Source: Molanna angustata (Eukaryota > Arthropoda > Insecta > Trichoptera > Molannidae). Taken from it: a stretch of 64,000 nt of DNA. The notes beneath the pieces were generated by a model that saw nothing but the letters and a program-made list of their open reading frames with translations, made no database searches and was not told the origin of the DNA. The position numbers and the translations under genes were made by a program. Location of the stretch: the NCBI GenBank assembly GCA_963576475.1, contig OY754980.1:21213822-21277821 (forward strand), in the 5' to 3' direction. Positions 24,610 through 34,844 of the stretch are shown here, piece after piece (within the stretch, counting starts at the first letter, position 1; each line of letters opens with the position of its first letter).

Positions 24610-25378
24610 TCTATATTATAAATTTGAATGTTTGTATGTATCTATGTATGTATCTATGTATCTATGTATGTGTTGAATGCGCTCCTAAACCGCTCATCCG
24701 ATTGTGATGAAATTTTGGTGAACTGTCGAGAGTATACCAGGGATGGTTTCTGGATCAAAAATTTTTTTCTTCTTCTTCTTCATAGGGTATCAGGTCATTT
24801 TACCTATGAAGGTGGACTATCCTGAGAACCGTTCATCCGATTGCAATGAAACTTTGGCGAATTGTCGAGCGTATGCTCGGGATGGTTTCTGAATTAAAAA
24901 AATTCTTCTTCTTCTTTGGGTATTAGGTCATTTTACCTATGAAGATAAATGACCTAATACTCTGGGAGAAGAAGCTTCAACTGTCCTTCCATCTCTTTGC
25001 AGGTCTTCCAGGACATTTTTTAGATTTAAACTTTTTTCTTCTTCTTCTTCTTCTTCATTGTGTATTTGGTCATTTTACCTATCAAGGTGGAGAATCCTGG
25101 AAAAAGAAGGTCCAACTGTCCTTTCATCTCTTCGTAGGTCTTCCCAGTATTGTGTCGGGAATTAAACTTTTTCTTAACCTACTGAAGGGACGGGAGGTAA
25201 TGAAGGGAAGGGAGGTACTGGTGGGTCTGACGGGACCGGAGGCACCGAAGGGACCGGAGGCACTGAAGGGACGGGAGGTACTGAAGGGACGGGAGGTACT
25301 GAATGGTCTGAAGCGACGGGTGGTTATGGACCATTTTTAATTATACAGGCAATACGAAGTTTGCTGGGGGTTCACTAG
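24610..25378. mobile_element. Non-autonomous Helitron
   Basis: Begins TCTATATTATAAATTTGAATG (TC end, flanked by A) and ends GGTTCACTAG followed by T, preceded by an ACGAAGTTTGCTGGGGG hairpin-type word. These are the A|TC...CTAG|T ends of Helitrons. The interior has GCTCATCCGATTGTGATGAAA, common in lepidopteran Helitrons, three copies of a GTCATTTTACCTATGAAGG unit with CTT tracts, and a GC-rich minisatellite (25186-25312) of about 18-bp units GAAGGGACGGGAGGTACT. No Rep/helicase is present. Confidence 0.82.
25186..25312. repeat. 18-bp minisatellite in the Helitron
   Basis: About seven degenerate units of GAAGGGACGGGAGGTACT. Read on the plus strand it gives KGREVL repeats within a 133-codon frame; this is a by-product of a repeat unit divisible by three. 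Confidence 0.85.
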
Positions 25379-25437
25379 TATTATATAAAAATATATAAAA
25401 GTAAAAGTTATTTGTTTGAATAAGTAAATAAAATGAT

Positions 25438-25656
25438 AAATCGAATATTTTTATTATTGCATATGCGCAAACATTGGATTTTTTTCCCTGTCGGGAGTCA
25501 AAGATATTTTTTAACAGATTTTTTAATTGTCTATTTATTTAACAAATTTTTTAATTATCTATCGATAGTTAAAAAGTCTATTAAAAATATCTTTGACTCC
25601 CGACAGGGTAAAAAATCCAATGTTTGCGCATATGCAATAATAAAAATATTCGATTT
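25438..25656. repeat. Long inverted repeat, arms of about 88 bp
   Basis: The left arm 25438-25525 and right arm 25569-25656 are near-perfect reverse complements, including GCATATGCGCAAACATTGG and TCGGGAGTCAAAGATAT, with a loop of about 43 bp. The arm is the 5' segment of dispersed repeat Y, also present at 61850-61930. Confidence 0.9.
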
Positions 25657-26135
25657 CTTACACATTGGTACAAGTAGGTAAATAAGTCAAAAATGACCTT
25701 ATAAGTCTGGCGAAATTCAGGGGTGACTTCTATGCGAAAAATGCATTGTCACCTCAGGTATAAGAATTATTGCTTTCATTATTTACAAAAAAACAATTGT
25801 TTCAATAGATGACGTTACAACAAAAATAAATAAAATATAATAAGAATGTTGTTCATAATTTCACACATAGATGGCTGTAGTGAAAATTCTTATTTCCTCA
25901 AGCGACAGAAATTTCAGTATTGCAATATATAGAACTTTCAAAAATTGAATTGAAAGGGATCTCATTAAAAAAAGGCATAATTGGTGAACGTTGCGCAAGC
26001 GCATAAAGTGATCACGTAAAGCAGCCGATGACAGATCGTAAGCCCTGTAGGTGCCTTGATTTCCCGTTTCTCCTACAATAAATATTCCAACTTCGTCTCT
26101 ATTGAGATAATTAAAAAATCTGTTAAAAAATAAAA
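25657..26135 (-). repeat. Dispersed repeat Y, copy 1
   Basis: Matches 61920-62345 in reverse orientation, sharing the CAGGGGTGACTTCTATGCG, AGATGGC, GCGCAAGCGCATAAAGTGATC and CAACTTCGTCTCTATTGAGA words in order. Its own 5' segment is displaced into the inverted repeat at 25438-25656. No protein or clear terminal repeats. Confidence 0.8.
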
Positions 26136-26333
26136 TGATAAATCAATGAATGAATAGGGACGGAAGGGAATGAAGGGACTGTAGGGGTGGAAGGGTATAA
26201 CAATACGCAATTTATTATAATTAGAGAATCTAGAAAATAATGTTAAATAATTAAAAGGAAACATACCTACCCATCAACCATTTATAAGGTAAATAATTAA
26301 ACAGGCAGGACAACCTCTGCTGGGTTTTACTAG
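26136..26333. mobile_element. Helitron 3' end fragment
   Basis: Ends CTGCTGGGTTTTACTAG (26317-26333) followed by T, like the Helitron at 24610-25378, and carries a related GGGACGGAAGGGAATGAAGGGAC minisatellite piece (26157-26200). The left boundary is not clear. Confidence 0.6.
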
Positions 26334-26344
26334 TTCTTATATAA

Positions 26345-26925
26345 TTTGCCTGATAAGGATATCGAAAGAAGAGTCATGGCAGGAAACAAAGTGAATGGAG
26401 TACTTAGAACAGTTATGAATTATCGCAACATATCAAAGGATGCCAAAGTTGCCATTCTTAACGCAATCGTAGTGCCAAGTGACGTATGCAAGTGAAACCT
26501 GGGCATGGCAGAAGGCACACAAAAGCTGAATAATTGCAATTGAAATGAGATCTCAACGATGTATGATACAGGAAGAAACGAGGAAATACTTTAAGATGAA
26601 GAAAGACGCAATTAATAAAATGAAATTTTTCATATTGAGATGGTTTGGCCACGAAAGAATGAATGAGGATCGCCTGACGAAGCGAATATACAAGGCGGAC
26701 AGGAATGGAATAAGAGGTCGGGGACGCCCAAGAAAAGGATAGCACGACCATGTAAACGATATTCTGAAAGATGAAAATGTTAGAAGCGTGAACAACAGAC
26801 GGACATGTATAAGACGATGTATGAATGTTGACGAGGCGATGAATGTTGTGTCGATGGAAAAATGAGGCGTTCGGTTATCTCTGCCTACGTGGCGGCGTGA
26901 TGGAATGTATGTATGTATGTAAAAT
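26345..26925 (+). mobile_element. RTE-like LINE 3' fragment, copy 2
   Basis: Collinear with 1150-1757: ATATCGAAAGAAGAGT, ATCGCAACATATCAAAGGATG, then coding remains ILRWFGHERMNEDRLTKRIY and GIRGRGRPRKG, and the same ATGT tail (26902-26922). 5'-truncated, with stops and frameshifts. Confidence 0.9.
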
Positions 26926-27660
26926 TTATCTACGAAATCAATTTTACTTCCTCTTTGAACACGGGTTGTCTCTTCGTGCAGATACCCTACTCGGTACATA
27001 TCAAAGTGTACAATATTTCTTTTTTCACAACATCTTCCTACGATCAAACTGCCCTACTCTGGTACTGAAATCTGAAGAATCATCTCCTTACAAGTATACT
27101 CTAGAGTACGTTCTACTTAGAACGTTTACATTTCATGGTAATGTTGGAGCAATTGTCAGTCAGTCAAAGAAACTGAATGATGTTGCTATATCTCCAAATA
27201 CCTAAGGTTTCTCGATTCTCTTATAATTCACCAAAAGAAATTTTAAACGTAAACAATCTGAGTTTTATATGATAGAATCAAACATGTATTCTTCAAATAT
27301 TTTGAACAAAGCACACTTATTTTATTTATCAGAAACAAATTTTTCAAAATTAGAAAAGGTGACGGAAATCCCTCACTGTAGGGAATATTCTGTTTTTAAT
27401 GTACAATAACACTAAATGCAATCATACTAACATAGCCTGGTAGAGCACGCACTTTTAAATTAAACCTACTCAAGTATCCTTGTATTGTCCGAAGAATAAT
27501 CATCTCTGGAATGAACAAGACTATAGTTCTGTAACTTTCCCAATGGGGTGGAGTCATCCTCTTATGTAACTCATTTCAATCATTTCAAAAAACTTAATGG
27601 TAGATGCATTAGTTTAGTCACTCATATATACATGTATCAATTTTAAAATCCCTAAGTAAC
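26926..27660. other. No recognised gene
   Basis: Frames of up to 120 codons (26843-27205) begin in the LINE tail and have no domain. The rest is AT-rich. Confidence 0.45.
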
Positions 27661-27664
27661 TAAA

Positions 27665-27785
27665 AGAGTACTGGAATGGCGACCTAGAACAAGCAGAAGA
27701 ATCGTTGGACGACCTCAAACAAGGTGGCTGACGATATTGGACAGGTTACCGGTTGGATGCGGTCTACACAAGATAAAGAAATATT
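27665..27785 (+). pseudogene. Short LINE C-terminal fragment
   Basis: Encodes LEWRPRTSRRIVGRPQTRWLT followed by DRLPVGCG, the GRPxTRW block of insect LINEs. Too short for clade assignment. Confidence 0.6.
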
Positions 27786-28316
27786 AGTTAAAATAATTTT
27801 TTACAAGATATTTTGATTTTATTATACGAATATAATCCAATTAAGTCTGAGGTCAAGCTGTTAAAAATTGTTGGTATTGAAGACTGCAGTGTTTTTTCAC
27901 CGTAATAGTTTTTGCTCTAGGTATATTATATTTTACGGAAGTTACTTTATTTTTTACAGGAGTTTTATGTTCATTTTTAAAATAATTTATATATGCATAC
28001 GACCAATTAGATACTAGTTGCATGTAACACATGAGATTCAACTGTCGATAGCGATAGTATGTATAGTTGAAGAATAAGTACCAAACTCTAAACTCATAAA
28101 TACAAATTATTTAATATTTTAAGATATTATTGGTTTTCTATACAACACATGTACCTAGATATGTATGTCAAGATAGGATAGTATGGAGGTCAGTCCTTTG
28201 ATCCTACCCAGAATGTGAAAACAGCATGATGGTGTGTATGTATGTTTGGAGATTAGTATCAAATTAATAAGTCTTCTTAGATATTGTGAGTAGGCCATAC
28301 TTCCATACAAATTGTT
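27786..28316. other. No recognised gene
   Basis: AT-rich; no domain or repeat structure. Confidence 0.45.
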
Positions 28317-28985
28317 TGAAACAATGTCGTCACTAAATTCAATTTTTATAAAAATTGTTGAAGAAAATTTGCAATGTGCTAATACAATTGCAATATTTTT
28401 TATAGAAAATTAAATTTTCTTGTTGGGGTGTTTCGGCTTTTTTCGATATTTAAAAAAAAATGGAAATATATGTAGTTAAACTCATAAATTTATCATAAAA
28501 AAAAATATTTTTCTTAATAAAAATGGTTTGAGAAACCATGGAATTTTTTAAAAAAAAGCAATTTGAGATTTTGTATTTGTCTATCTTTATACCAATTTCT
28601 AGCGTTTTAGCTTTTATGGTTTCTGAGATATATGGAAAAATAAAGTAAAAATTCAAAAGTTGATAACCCCTGACTGAAACAAAAATTCACAATTCTGAGT
28701 ATAAAAGTTTTGTAGGCCTATAACTGTTTATATATTCTGTAAATTGAGCGGATCAAAAGTTAAAAGGGGGGGGGGACACACAGACACACAAAACTCACAT
28801 AAAATGTTCTACTCCGAATTCTGAGTAAATCCATGAACATATATGCTGCGAGGCCTCTAGTTGGTGTTATTAGCATGCAAAAAGTCCACTACACCATACA
28901 AAATTTTCCTTCGTACACGCATATTGGCTTAATAATGTCGATTCATTAAGAGAATTGAATTCTCATGAACGAATCGACAGTTGGA
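28317..28985 (+). repeat. Dispersed repeat X, copy 2
   Basis: Diverged partner of 16925-17640, ending with ATTAAGAGAATTGAATTCTCATGAACGAATCGAC. It lacks the 15-bp minisatellite expansion of copy 1 and carries a G9 run at 28767-28775. Confidence 0.7.
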
Positions 28986-29283
28986 TTACTCATTCGTTAT
29001 ATAAAAGACAGGGAATAGGCATGATGACTAATTTTGAAAAACTATCTCACGATGTTTTTACGCATTCACTGTTTTCAAATATATATACATTTCTACATAA
29101 AATAAAGGTTTAGTAGCAAAAATCGCCATTTTAAAATCAAATTTGACATTTACGCCAAAAAAACGCTTGTAGTATCATGGCGGCTGCCGACCCTGACGGT
29201 GACGTCATGGTATCGTAAACTGCATATCACTACTATATGTAATATATGTGTTCTAAGACGATTTGTGTATTTATAATCAATTC

Positions 29284-29460
29284 AAAAGTGCATAAGTGTT
29301 GTGCGGTCCCTAAATGTACAAACACGACGAAAAAAACACCTACTGAGGTATTTGTTTTCGTCCCACGCGAAAAAAAAGAGAAATAAGTGATTAAATTTCG
29401 CACGGCGAGACACAAGTGAATTTTATTAAGTACGCGTTTACAATGAAGTACAGTATTTGT
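29284..29460 (+). pseudogene. THAP-domain remnant
   Basis: Reads VHKCCAVPKCTNTTKKTPTE then VFVFVPREKKEK, with a stop at about 29385. It resumes in other frames with ARRDTSEF and VYNE-like sequence. The start matches the C2CH THAP zinc finger (C-x(2-4)-C pair, a basic loop, then a VxVP-type segment). THAP domains bind DNA and occur in P-element transposases and host proteins. No start codon or downstream transposase was seen, so it is a fragment. Confidence 0.6.
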
Positions 29461-29464
29461 TCCC

Positions 29465-30170
29465 CCACTTTTAGCTCTCAATAATATAATATTTACCATT
29501 ATTTAGGCAATAAGCATATAAAGAACTTCATTAATGTCCAAACGTCAAAATAGGCCATCATAAGTTTCCCGCGTATGTTTTTAGCTTATGAACACATAAT
29601 GTAGAGAGAAGAAGGAGCATATTTTATCGATTTTCGAGATGTAAGTTGTATTTAAATTACAGATAAATAAAGTACTTATATGTACTTATTATTAAGTTTT
29701 TACGTTTCGAAATTCTGATGAACAAAAGTCTTTGTTCGACGCAAAGAAATATCCGACCATCAAAAGTTCCATTCTAGTTAAGAGTAGTTAAGACAGGCAG
29801 AAAAATAACTACTATGGCTGCTATTGCTAAAAATAACGATAGCAGATAAATATAGCTTGTTATGAACACAATACAAATAACGAGCGCTATGTAATAATTC
29901 GTATGCTGCTAAAATTGTAACGATGTTTTAAAACGCATGCTTCGCGTAATCGCCGTCGTTTCGCAAATCGCTTCATTGCATGAAAAAAATATAGCTTGCT
30001 AGTTTAGTTTGGCAGTGACCAGCATCATAACATGTCGAACGTTCGTCAGCTCACCATCGCGTGACAAAATTGTAGAATACTAAAACTAAATTAGTTTACC
30101 ATACGTTGCGAGCGTTCATTATTTATTTATTTATTCAATAAAAACTAAGTTACATACAAAATACAATTAA
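29465..30170. other. No recognised gene
   Basis: AT-rich, ending in TTTATTTATT runs (30119-30133) just before MITE copy C. Confidence 0.4.
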
Positions 30171-30174
30171 CATA

Positions 30175-30760
30175 GGCCCGATATTACAGTCGGCCCTCAA
30201 CTCATTGAGTTTTCCAAACTCAAGATTAATGTTAAGGGGAGATTGAATCCATTTCCGTATTACAGTGCAATATGACATGTCAGTTACTAAATCTTCAATT
30301 ATAGACATATTTCACTTTTTCTGTGGTTATTATCTGTCAAATTTAAATAACCTCAAATAATACGAAATACAAAACGGGACGCTACGACTTTAAATACCAT
30401 TGTTTTTTTATCCAACATGGTAAATTTAATTTTTTTCACCAAAATAATGCTTTTAAATGCCCGTGTTCGTTTCAATACGGCTGTCAGTTTGTTTTGTTGT
30501 GTGGCGCCACCTTCGATACAACACTGAAACTACACACGTTGCCTAACGCCTCTAGTGATAGAAACTGAAACTACACGAGTTGCCTAGCAAATGACAGTTG
30601 ACTCACAGTTAAGTACTTAATCTGCCAGAAACGTTGAGTTAAATATTTGTCGTTTTAGTGACGTATTTGAGGGAAGATTAGGTCTAAACGGACACTGTAA
30701 TACGCTATATTTTTGTAAAACTTGAGTTTAGCTCTTAAACTGACACTGTAATACCGGCCC
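30175..30760. mobile_element. MITE family M, copy C
   Basis: Complete-looking copy with ends GGCCCGATATTACAGT and ACTGTAATACCGGCCC. It is collinear with copies A and B at about 90 percent by eye. Confidence 0.85.
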
Positions 30761-30970
30761 ATAGTGTCCCCCGATAGGTAGGTGAGTATCTAGGTAAATT
30801 GAAACTATTTGCTTTGATGAATACTTGTTCCATTTATATTTAATTTGTTTTAGTTTTAAGTATCTAATTAAAATATTAATATATCGATAACACCAAAATA
30901 AACATAGTCCAGACCGACAATTAATGCGTATATTGTATTGAAGACTATCAGAAGAATTGACGCGACCATA

Positions 30971-31167
30971 CTATGACGTCGTGCGCTCTGATTGTTTTTT
31001 CTCATAAAATGGCGGACTAACACATTTTGTATTTTTATATTTATAATATTATTATTATTCACTCCTATAAATTAAAAAAAAAAACATTTTTTAAATCTTT
31101 ATAACCTATTTTATTTTATAAAATCATAATTTCAATGATTTTTTTCTTACAGTCATCACACCTATTA
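30971..31167 (+). repeat. Direct repeat of about 200 bp, copy 1
   Basis: Matches 31594-31794: TATGACGTCGTGCGCTCTGATTG, CATAAAATGGCGGAC, TTTTGTATTTTTAT and AATCATAATTTCAATGATTTTTTTCTTAC, in order. Confidence 0.8.
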
Positions 31168-31593
31168 CATATTTTAATATATTAATCATAATATGTATAT
31201 GAATCATAACAGTTATCCCATATGTATATAAGATTCATCATAATACATTGTGTATTTCCATTTCAACCTCATGTAACACTGTACAACTCCCACAAACAAT
31301 ATAATTACATCATTTTATTTTATAATCAAGCAATGAAAGCCACCAAGTTATTTATTTCTGAAACGTTAAATATTCTCCACCACGTTACAATACTCGGTGC
31401 GTGTTATAACAGATGCGTCAACGATTCAATAGAGCGGATAGCGATATTATTTGGTTTATTGTCCCAAATAAATCAATAAATAAAAATAGCATGTTAAAAA
31501 TAAGCAGCATATTCCATATAGCTTGTTATGAAAAAAATAGCCATTTCGAACAACACAACAGTTGACAGTAACAAACACAATTGACAGTGACAA

Positions 31594-31794
31594 TATGGTG
31601 ACGTCATGCGCTCTGATTGGTGTTTCACATAAAATGGCGGACAAACATATTTTGTATTTTTATTTTAATAATATTAATATTATTCGCTCTTTTAAAATGA
31701 AAATAAATATATTTTTTCAAATCTTTATAACATATTTTATCTAATAAAATCATAATTTCAATGATTTTTTCTTACTGTCATCACGCCTATTGTG
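31594..31794 (+). repeat. Direct repeat of about 200 bp, copy 2
   Basis: Second copy of 30971-31167 after a 426-bp spacer. The spacing and lack of coding content leave open a solo pair of LTR-like repeats, or a segmental duplication. Confidence 0.8.
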
Positions 31795-32484
31795 ATAAAT
31801 GAAATCGTTTAAAATGTACCACAGAATATTTAATAATTCTGAAAATATTGTTAGGATACTCTTCATCATATTAAATTTGTCGTTTCTATTCTTCTCATAT
31901 TATTTACCTACCAATCTAGTACAAGTATTTGAATATCAATGTATGTGTACGTGGGGGGGCTCGTTTGATATTTGTATGGATTCTCTGGGGGGTTACATAC
32001 CTTGTAATGCAACATGGCTATGGTTGTCATCGAAGAACTCGATGCATTCTGGTATTTACTTAGAGTAACCAGATCCTAGGTTCAATTAAGTGGACACGTG
32101 TGCGGCGCACGGTTCATTTTTACCCCCCTTGAAAGCAACAAACCCAAAGAATTCCTAAGGCACAACCACACGTATGATTTTGATGGGGACGGTATATTAT
32201 TTTTTAAATATTTGTAACATTAGATAATACGCAATATTCAAAATAAACCAACTGTCGATTTGTTCATGCGCGAAATTCCAAGCCCTTTGGTATCATAATT
32301 TCATCGCTGCACAGACGCATAAACAGCCAGATACTTAATAATTCTAAGCATAAATATTAAAAAAGCTACTATAAAGAAAATATGATGTTGATAATGTTTA
32401 TTATATGACCGAGTGTAACACTTCCTTAAGTGCACCAAGACTTTACAAAACATGTTTGATAGATTGAAACATTTTGCGAAATAG
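31795..32484. other. No recognised gene
   Basis: An 89-codon frame (31799-32068) shows no recognised domain. AT-rich elsewhere, with a G-rich patch at 31949-31955. Confidence 0.4.
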
Positions 32485-32522
32485 ATTGCCTTGAAGATAG
32501 GTATACCTATCTTCAAGGCAAT
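32485..32522. repeat. Perfect 38-bp palindrome
   Basis: ATTGCCTTGAAGATAGGTA followed directly by its exact reverse complement, with no spacer. Confidence 0.97.
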
Positions 32523-32871
32523 ATGAATTTAGTGTAGTAGCGAATGAAATTATTTTCCATGAGGAGGAAGAATTAATTACATTTTTTTAATTTATACCTT
32601 TACATAATTGACAGTCAGATAGAAACACAAATAAATGGTTCATAAGTTAACACAAAAGTATGCTAGATGTTTTAGCTTCTCCCACCACCACCGGTTTCTC
32701 CCCTTCATAGAACTCTAAGTGAACGACAAGAAAAAAAATGCATAGTACGAAAAGTATCTCGGCACCATAGTGTAAAATGAATGTGAATTGAAGATTCACA
32801 CTCGTGGACTTCAGGGGGGTTACTCATGACACGTTCTTAAGTTGCCTTAATCTTAAAAATGTATAAATCAG

Positions 32872-33840
32872 TGCCTCGTTCCACCATTGTACTTTTCAAC
32901 TTTTCACTTTTCGCTTTGCGATTTGAGAATTTCGCAAAGTGCAAAGCGTTCGCGTTCCATGAAAAAAAAAATGGTCACTTTGCGGTACCACCAAACTTTT
33001 GCAAAGTCTTTTCAATTGACGCTAGCGACACCTAGTGATAACTTAGTAGTACAGAGTGTTTCGCGCGTAGCGTAAACGATCATTTGACACCGTTCGTTCT
33101 TGTCTGTTCTGTGATTTCGTTGTTGTTAGAAAATGAGCCGGAAAGACAATATTAAGAAAAAAAATAGCCGTGTTGGAGATAATTAAAGAAAAGAAAGGAG
33201 TTCTTTTTGGAGCATTTAGTGACACTATCACAAATACTGTTGAGGAGACAATCCTTTACTTCTTTTAGTGCTGTTCTGTACCTTAAAATATAGATAAGTA
33301 GTAAAATAATCATATAAACTTAAAAAGCGGACAAAATAATCACATAAACATAGTTTAAATAACCTAAAAAAATAATAATAAATCGTGTACTTACTCAAGA
33401 CATATTCACACTGAGTGCTACTTATTCGAAAATATTCGAGGAACTGCGTGAGTAAAATGTTTGCGAAATTTACCCTTTCTCTAAAATTTCTTGCAACCCC
33501 ATCTTCGTCATCCCTTTATAACAATAATCTATGCAACATTTTATAATAAATTTACTTAAAAATTATAAACAAACAACTTCTACTTTCACAACTCGACGAA
33601 TGGCAAATTCGAAATGTCAAAATATTCTTTTCAATTCATTCGCAAAATTTGCAAAGTTTTTTATGAAAAGTAGCGATGGTGGAACAAAACGGCTTATTTG
33701 CTTTGCAATAGGCGTCTACTTTTCGCTTTGCACATTGAAAGTTTTACTTTTCGAAAAAATGTAATGGTGGAACGAAAACAAGCAGACGAATTGCAAAGTG
33801 CAAAGCGCAAAGTTGAAAAGTACGATGGTGGAACGGGGCA
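32872..33840. mobile_element. PIF/Harbinger-like non-autonomous element
   Basis: 969 bp with inverted ends TGCC(T/C)CGTTCCACCAT(T/C)GTAC that extend over about 48 bp with few mismatches, and a 3-bp CAG direct repeat on each side (32869-32871, 33841-33843). The three-base target duplication and the internal Myb-like remnant point to PIF/Harbinger. GCAAAGTGCAAAGCG words repeat at both ends, and GATGGTGGAAC words lie at 33673 and 33762. Confidence 0.78.
33133..33270 (+). pseudogene. Myb/SANT-like (zeste-type) domain fragment
   Basis: After a frameshift from the ATG at 33133 the frame reads VLEIIKEKKGVLFGAFSDTI and TNTVEE. It resembles the first helices of the Myb/SANT-like DNA-binding proteins encoded by Harbinger elements. 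The remaining two helices are absent. Confidence 0.55.
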
Positions 33841-34304
33841 CAGTACTCGAATATATTCCAATCTTAATATTTCTCTAAAATTAATCACAAAAATTTGCTA
33901 GTATCAACGTTTAGTATGAAAGTGTCATAATAAATTAATATTTGTATATAATAAATTACTTTTCAATTAATTTAACCTCAAAGATTGCTAAAGTAAAGCT
34001 GCAATTTGACATTTTACCAAAGTATTCAAATTCTCCGTCGCCGTCTGCGTTAAATTACAGACCAACAGGTTTACTAATTGAACAAGAAGGAAAATTCCCT
34101 TCCGTTGTTACCTTTCTTTCTCCTTATACTTTTTTTATTGCAACATAAAATAAGGTTATTAATTTCATAAAAATATTAGTACGTATAATATTTGACATAA
34201 TGCCTGTTAGTTGTTCGAGAAGTAAGTAGAAATAAGAAATTTTGACATTTTGTTATTTACACGTTTTGTGAACGAATAAAATAAAAGTATCATCATACTT
34301 TTTT
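33841..34304. other. No recognised gene
   Basis: AT-rich. TGCCTGTTAGTTGTTCGAGAAGT at 34200-34222 resembles the tail of the SINE at 63495-63722. Confidence 0.35.
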
Positions 34305-34343
34305 GATAGAAGGTTGCGTGTTCAGATCACGTCGGGGTCACCA
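34305..34343 (+). ncRNA. tRNA-Trp 3' half, probably retroposed, with encoded CCA
   Basis: AGAAGGTTGCGTGTTCAGAT then CACGTCGGGGTCACCA matches the variable loop, T arm and acceptor 3' strand of animal tRNA-Trp as I know it. The T arm GCGTG/CACGT pairs. The terminal CCA (34341-34343) is in the DNA, although nuclear tRNA genes do not encode it. The D arm and anticodon arm are missing, so this is not a working tRNA. Confidence 0.6.
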
Positions 34344-34595
34344 ATTATTTGGGGGTTGGTTTAATGTAGTCTTAAGATTTATCAGAAGGTTATTATAATT
34401 ATCAGAAGGTTTTTAAATGCGTGTTCAAAATTGTTATCATTAATCTTTAAAATCAATTAACCACTAAATATTTATTAATGAAATAATGCAAATATTTATT
34501 AATGAAATAATGCAATTATTTATTTTATTTATTTAATAAGGGAATGATTTGTCTTAAGAATAAAAGAATTAAATATTATTTATATTTTCTATTAT
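34344..34595. other. No recognised gene
   Basis: AT-rich; a duplicated AAATATTTATTAATGAAATAATGCAA unit at 34467-34516. Confidence 0.4.
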
Positions 34596-34783
34596 GAAGA
34601 CACTATAGTTTTACTTCCACTCAATAAATTAACTTTTATAAATTAATTATTGTAACGTTTTCGGACAATCAGCAACGTCGTTACTTAAACTTAAACGCTG
34701 ATGATGGGCGAAAGTCCGAAAACCTTAGAATAATTAATTTATGAAAGTTAATTATTGAGTGGAAGTAAAACCATAGTGTCTTC
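34596..34783. repeat. Inverted repeat, arms of about 70 bp
   Basis: GAAGACACTATAGTTTTACTTC at 34596-34617 is matched inverted by GAAGTAAAACCATAGTGTCTTC at 34762-34783, and pairing continues inward to about 34672/34694. The inner part contains the hammerhead-like core. The arrangement resembles two inverted PLE ends. Confidence 0.85.
34673..34730 (+). ncRNA. Candidate degenerate hammerhead ribozyme core
   Basis: CAACGTC (34673-34679) is followed by a possible stem I, then CTGATGA (34698-34704), a GGGC-GAAA-GTCC stem-loop (34706-34717) and GAAA (34718-34721). CTGATGA, stem II, GAAA is the hammerhead core. An extra T before stem II, an extra A after GAAA, and imperfect stems I and III suggest a decayed, probably inactive copy. 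PLEs and retrozymes are known to carry such ribozymes. Confidence 0.42.
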
Positions 34784-34844
34784 AAAGTAGTTAAGTCAAT
34801 ATAAAAAGTTAAGTTAAAGCAAAAATATTTATCTGACAACACCT

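Noticed and set aside
34305..34343. LTR primer-binding site for tRNA-Trp on the minus strand
   Set aside because: The match runs well beyond 18 nt and no LTR boundary was found beside it; not fully excluded.
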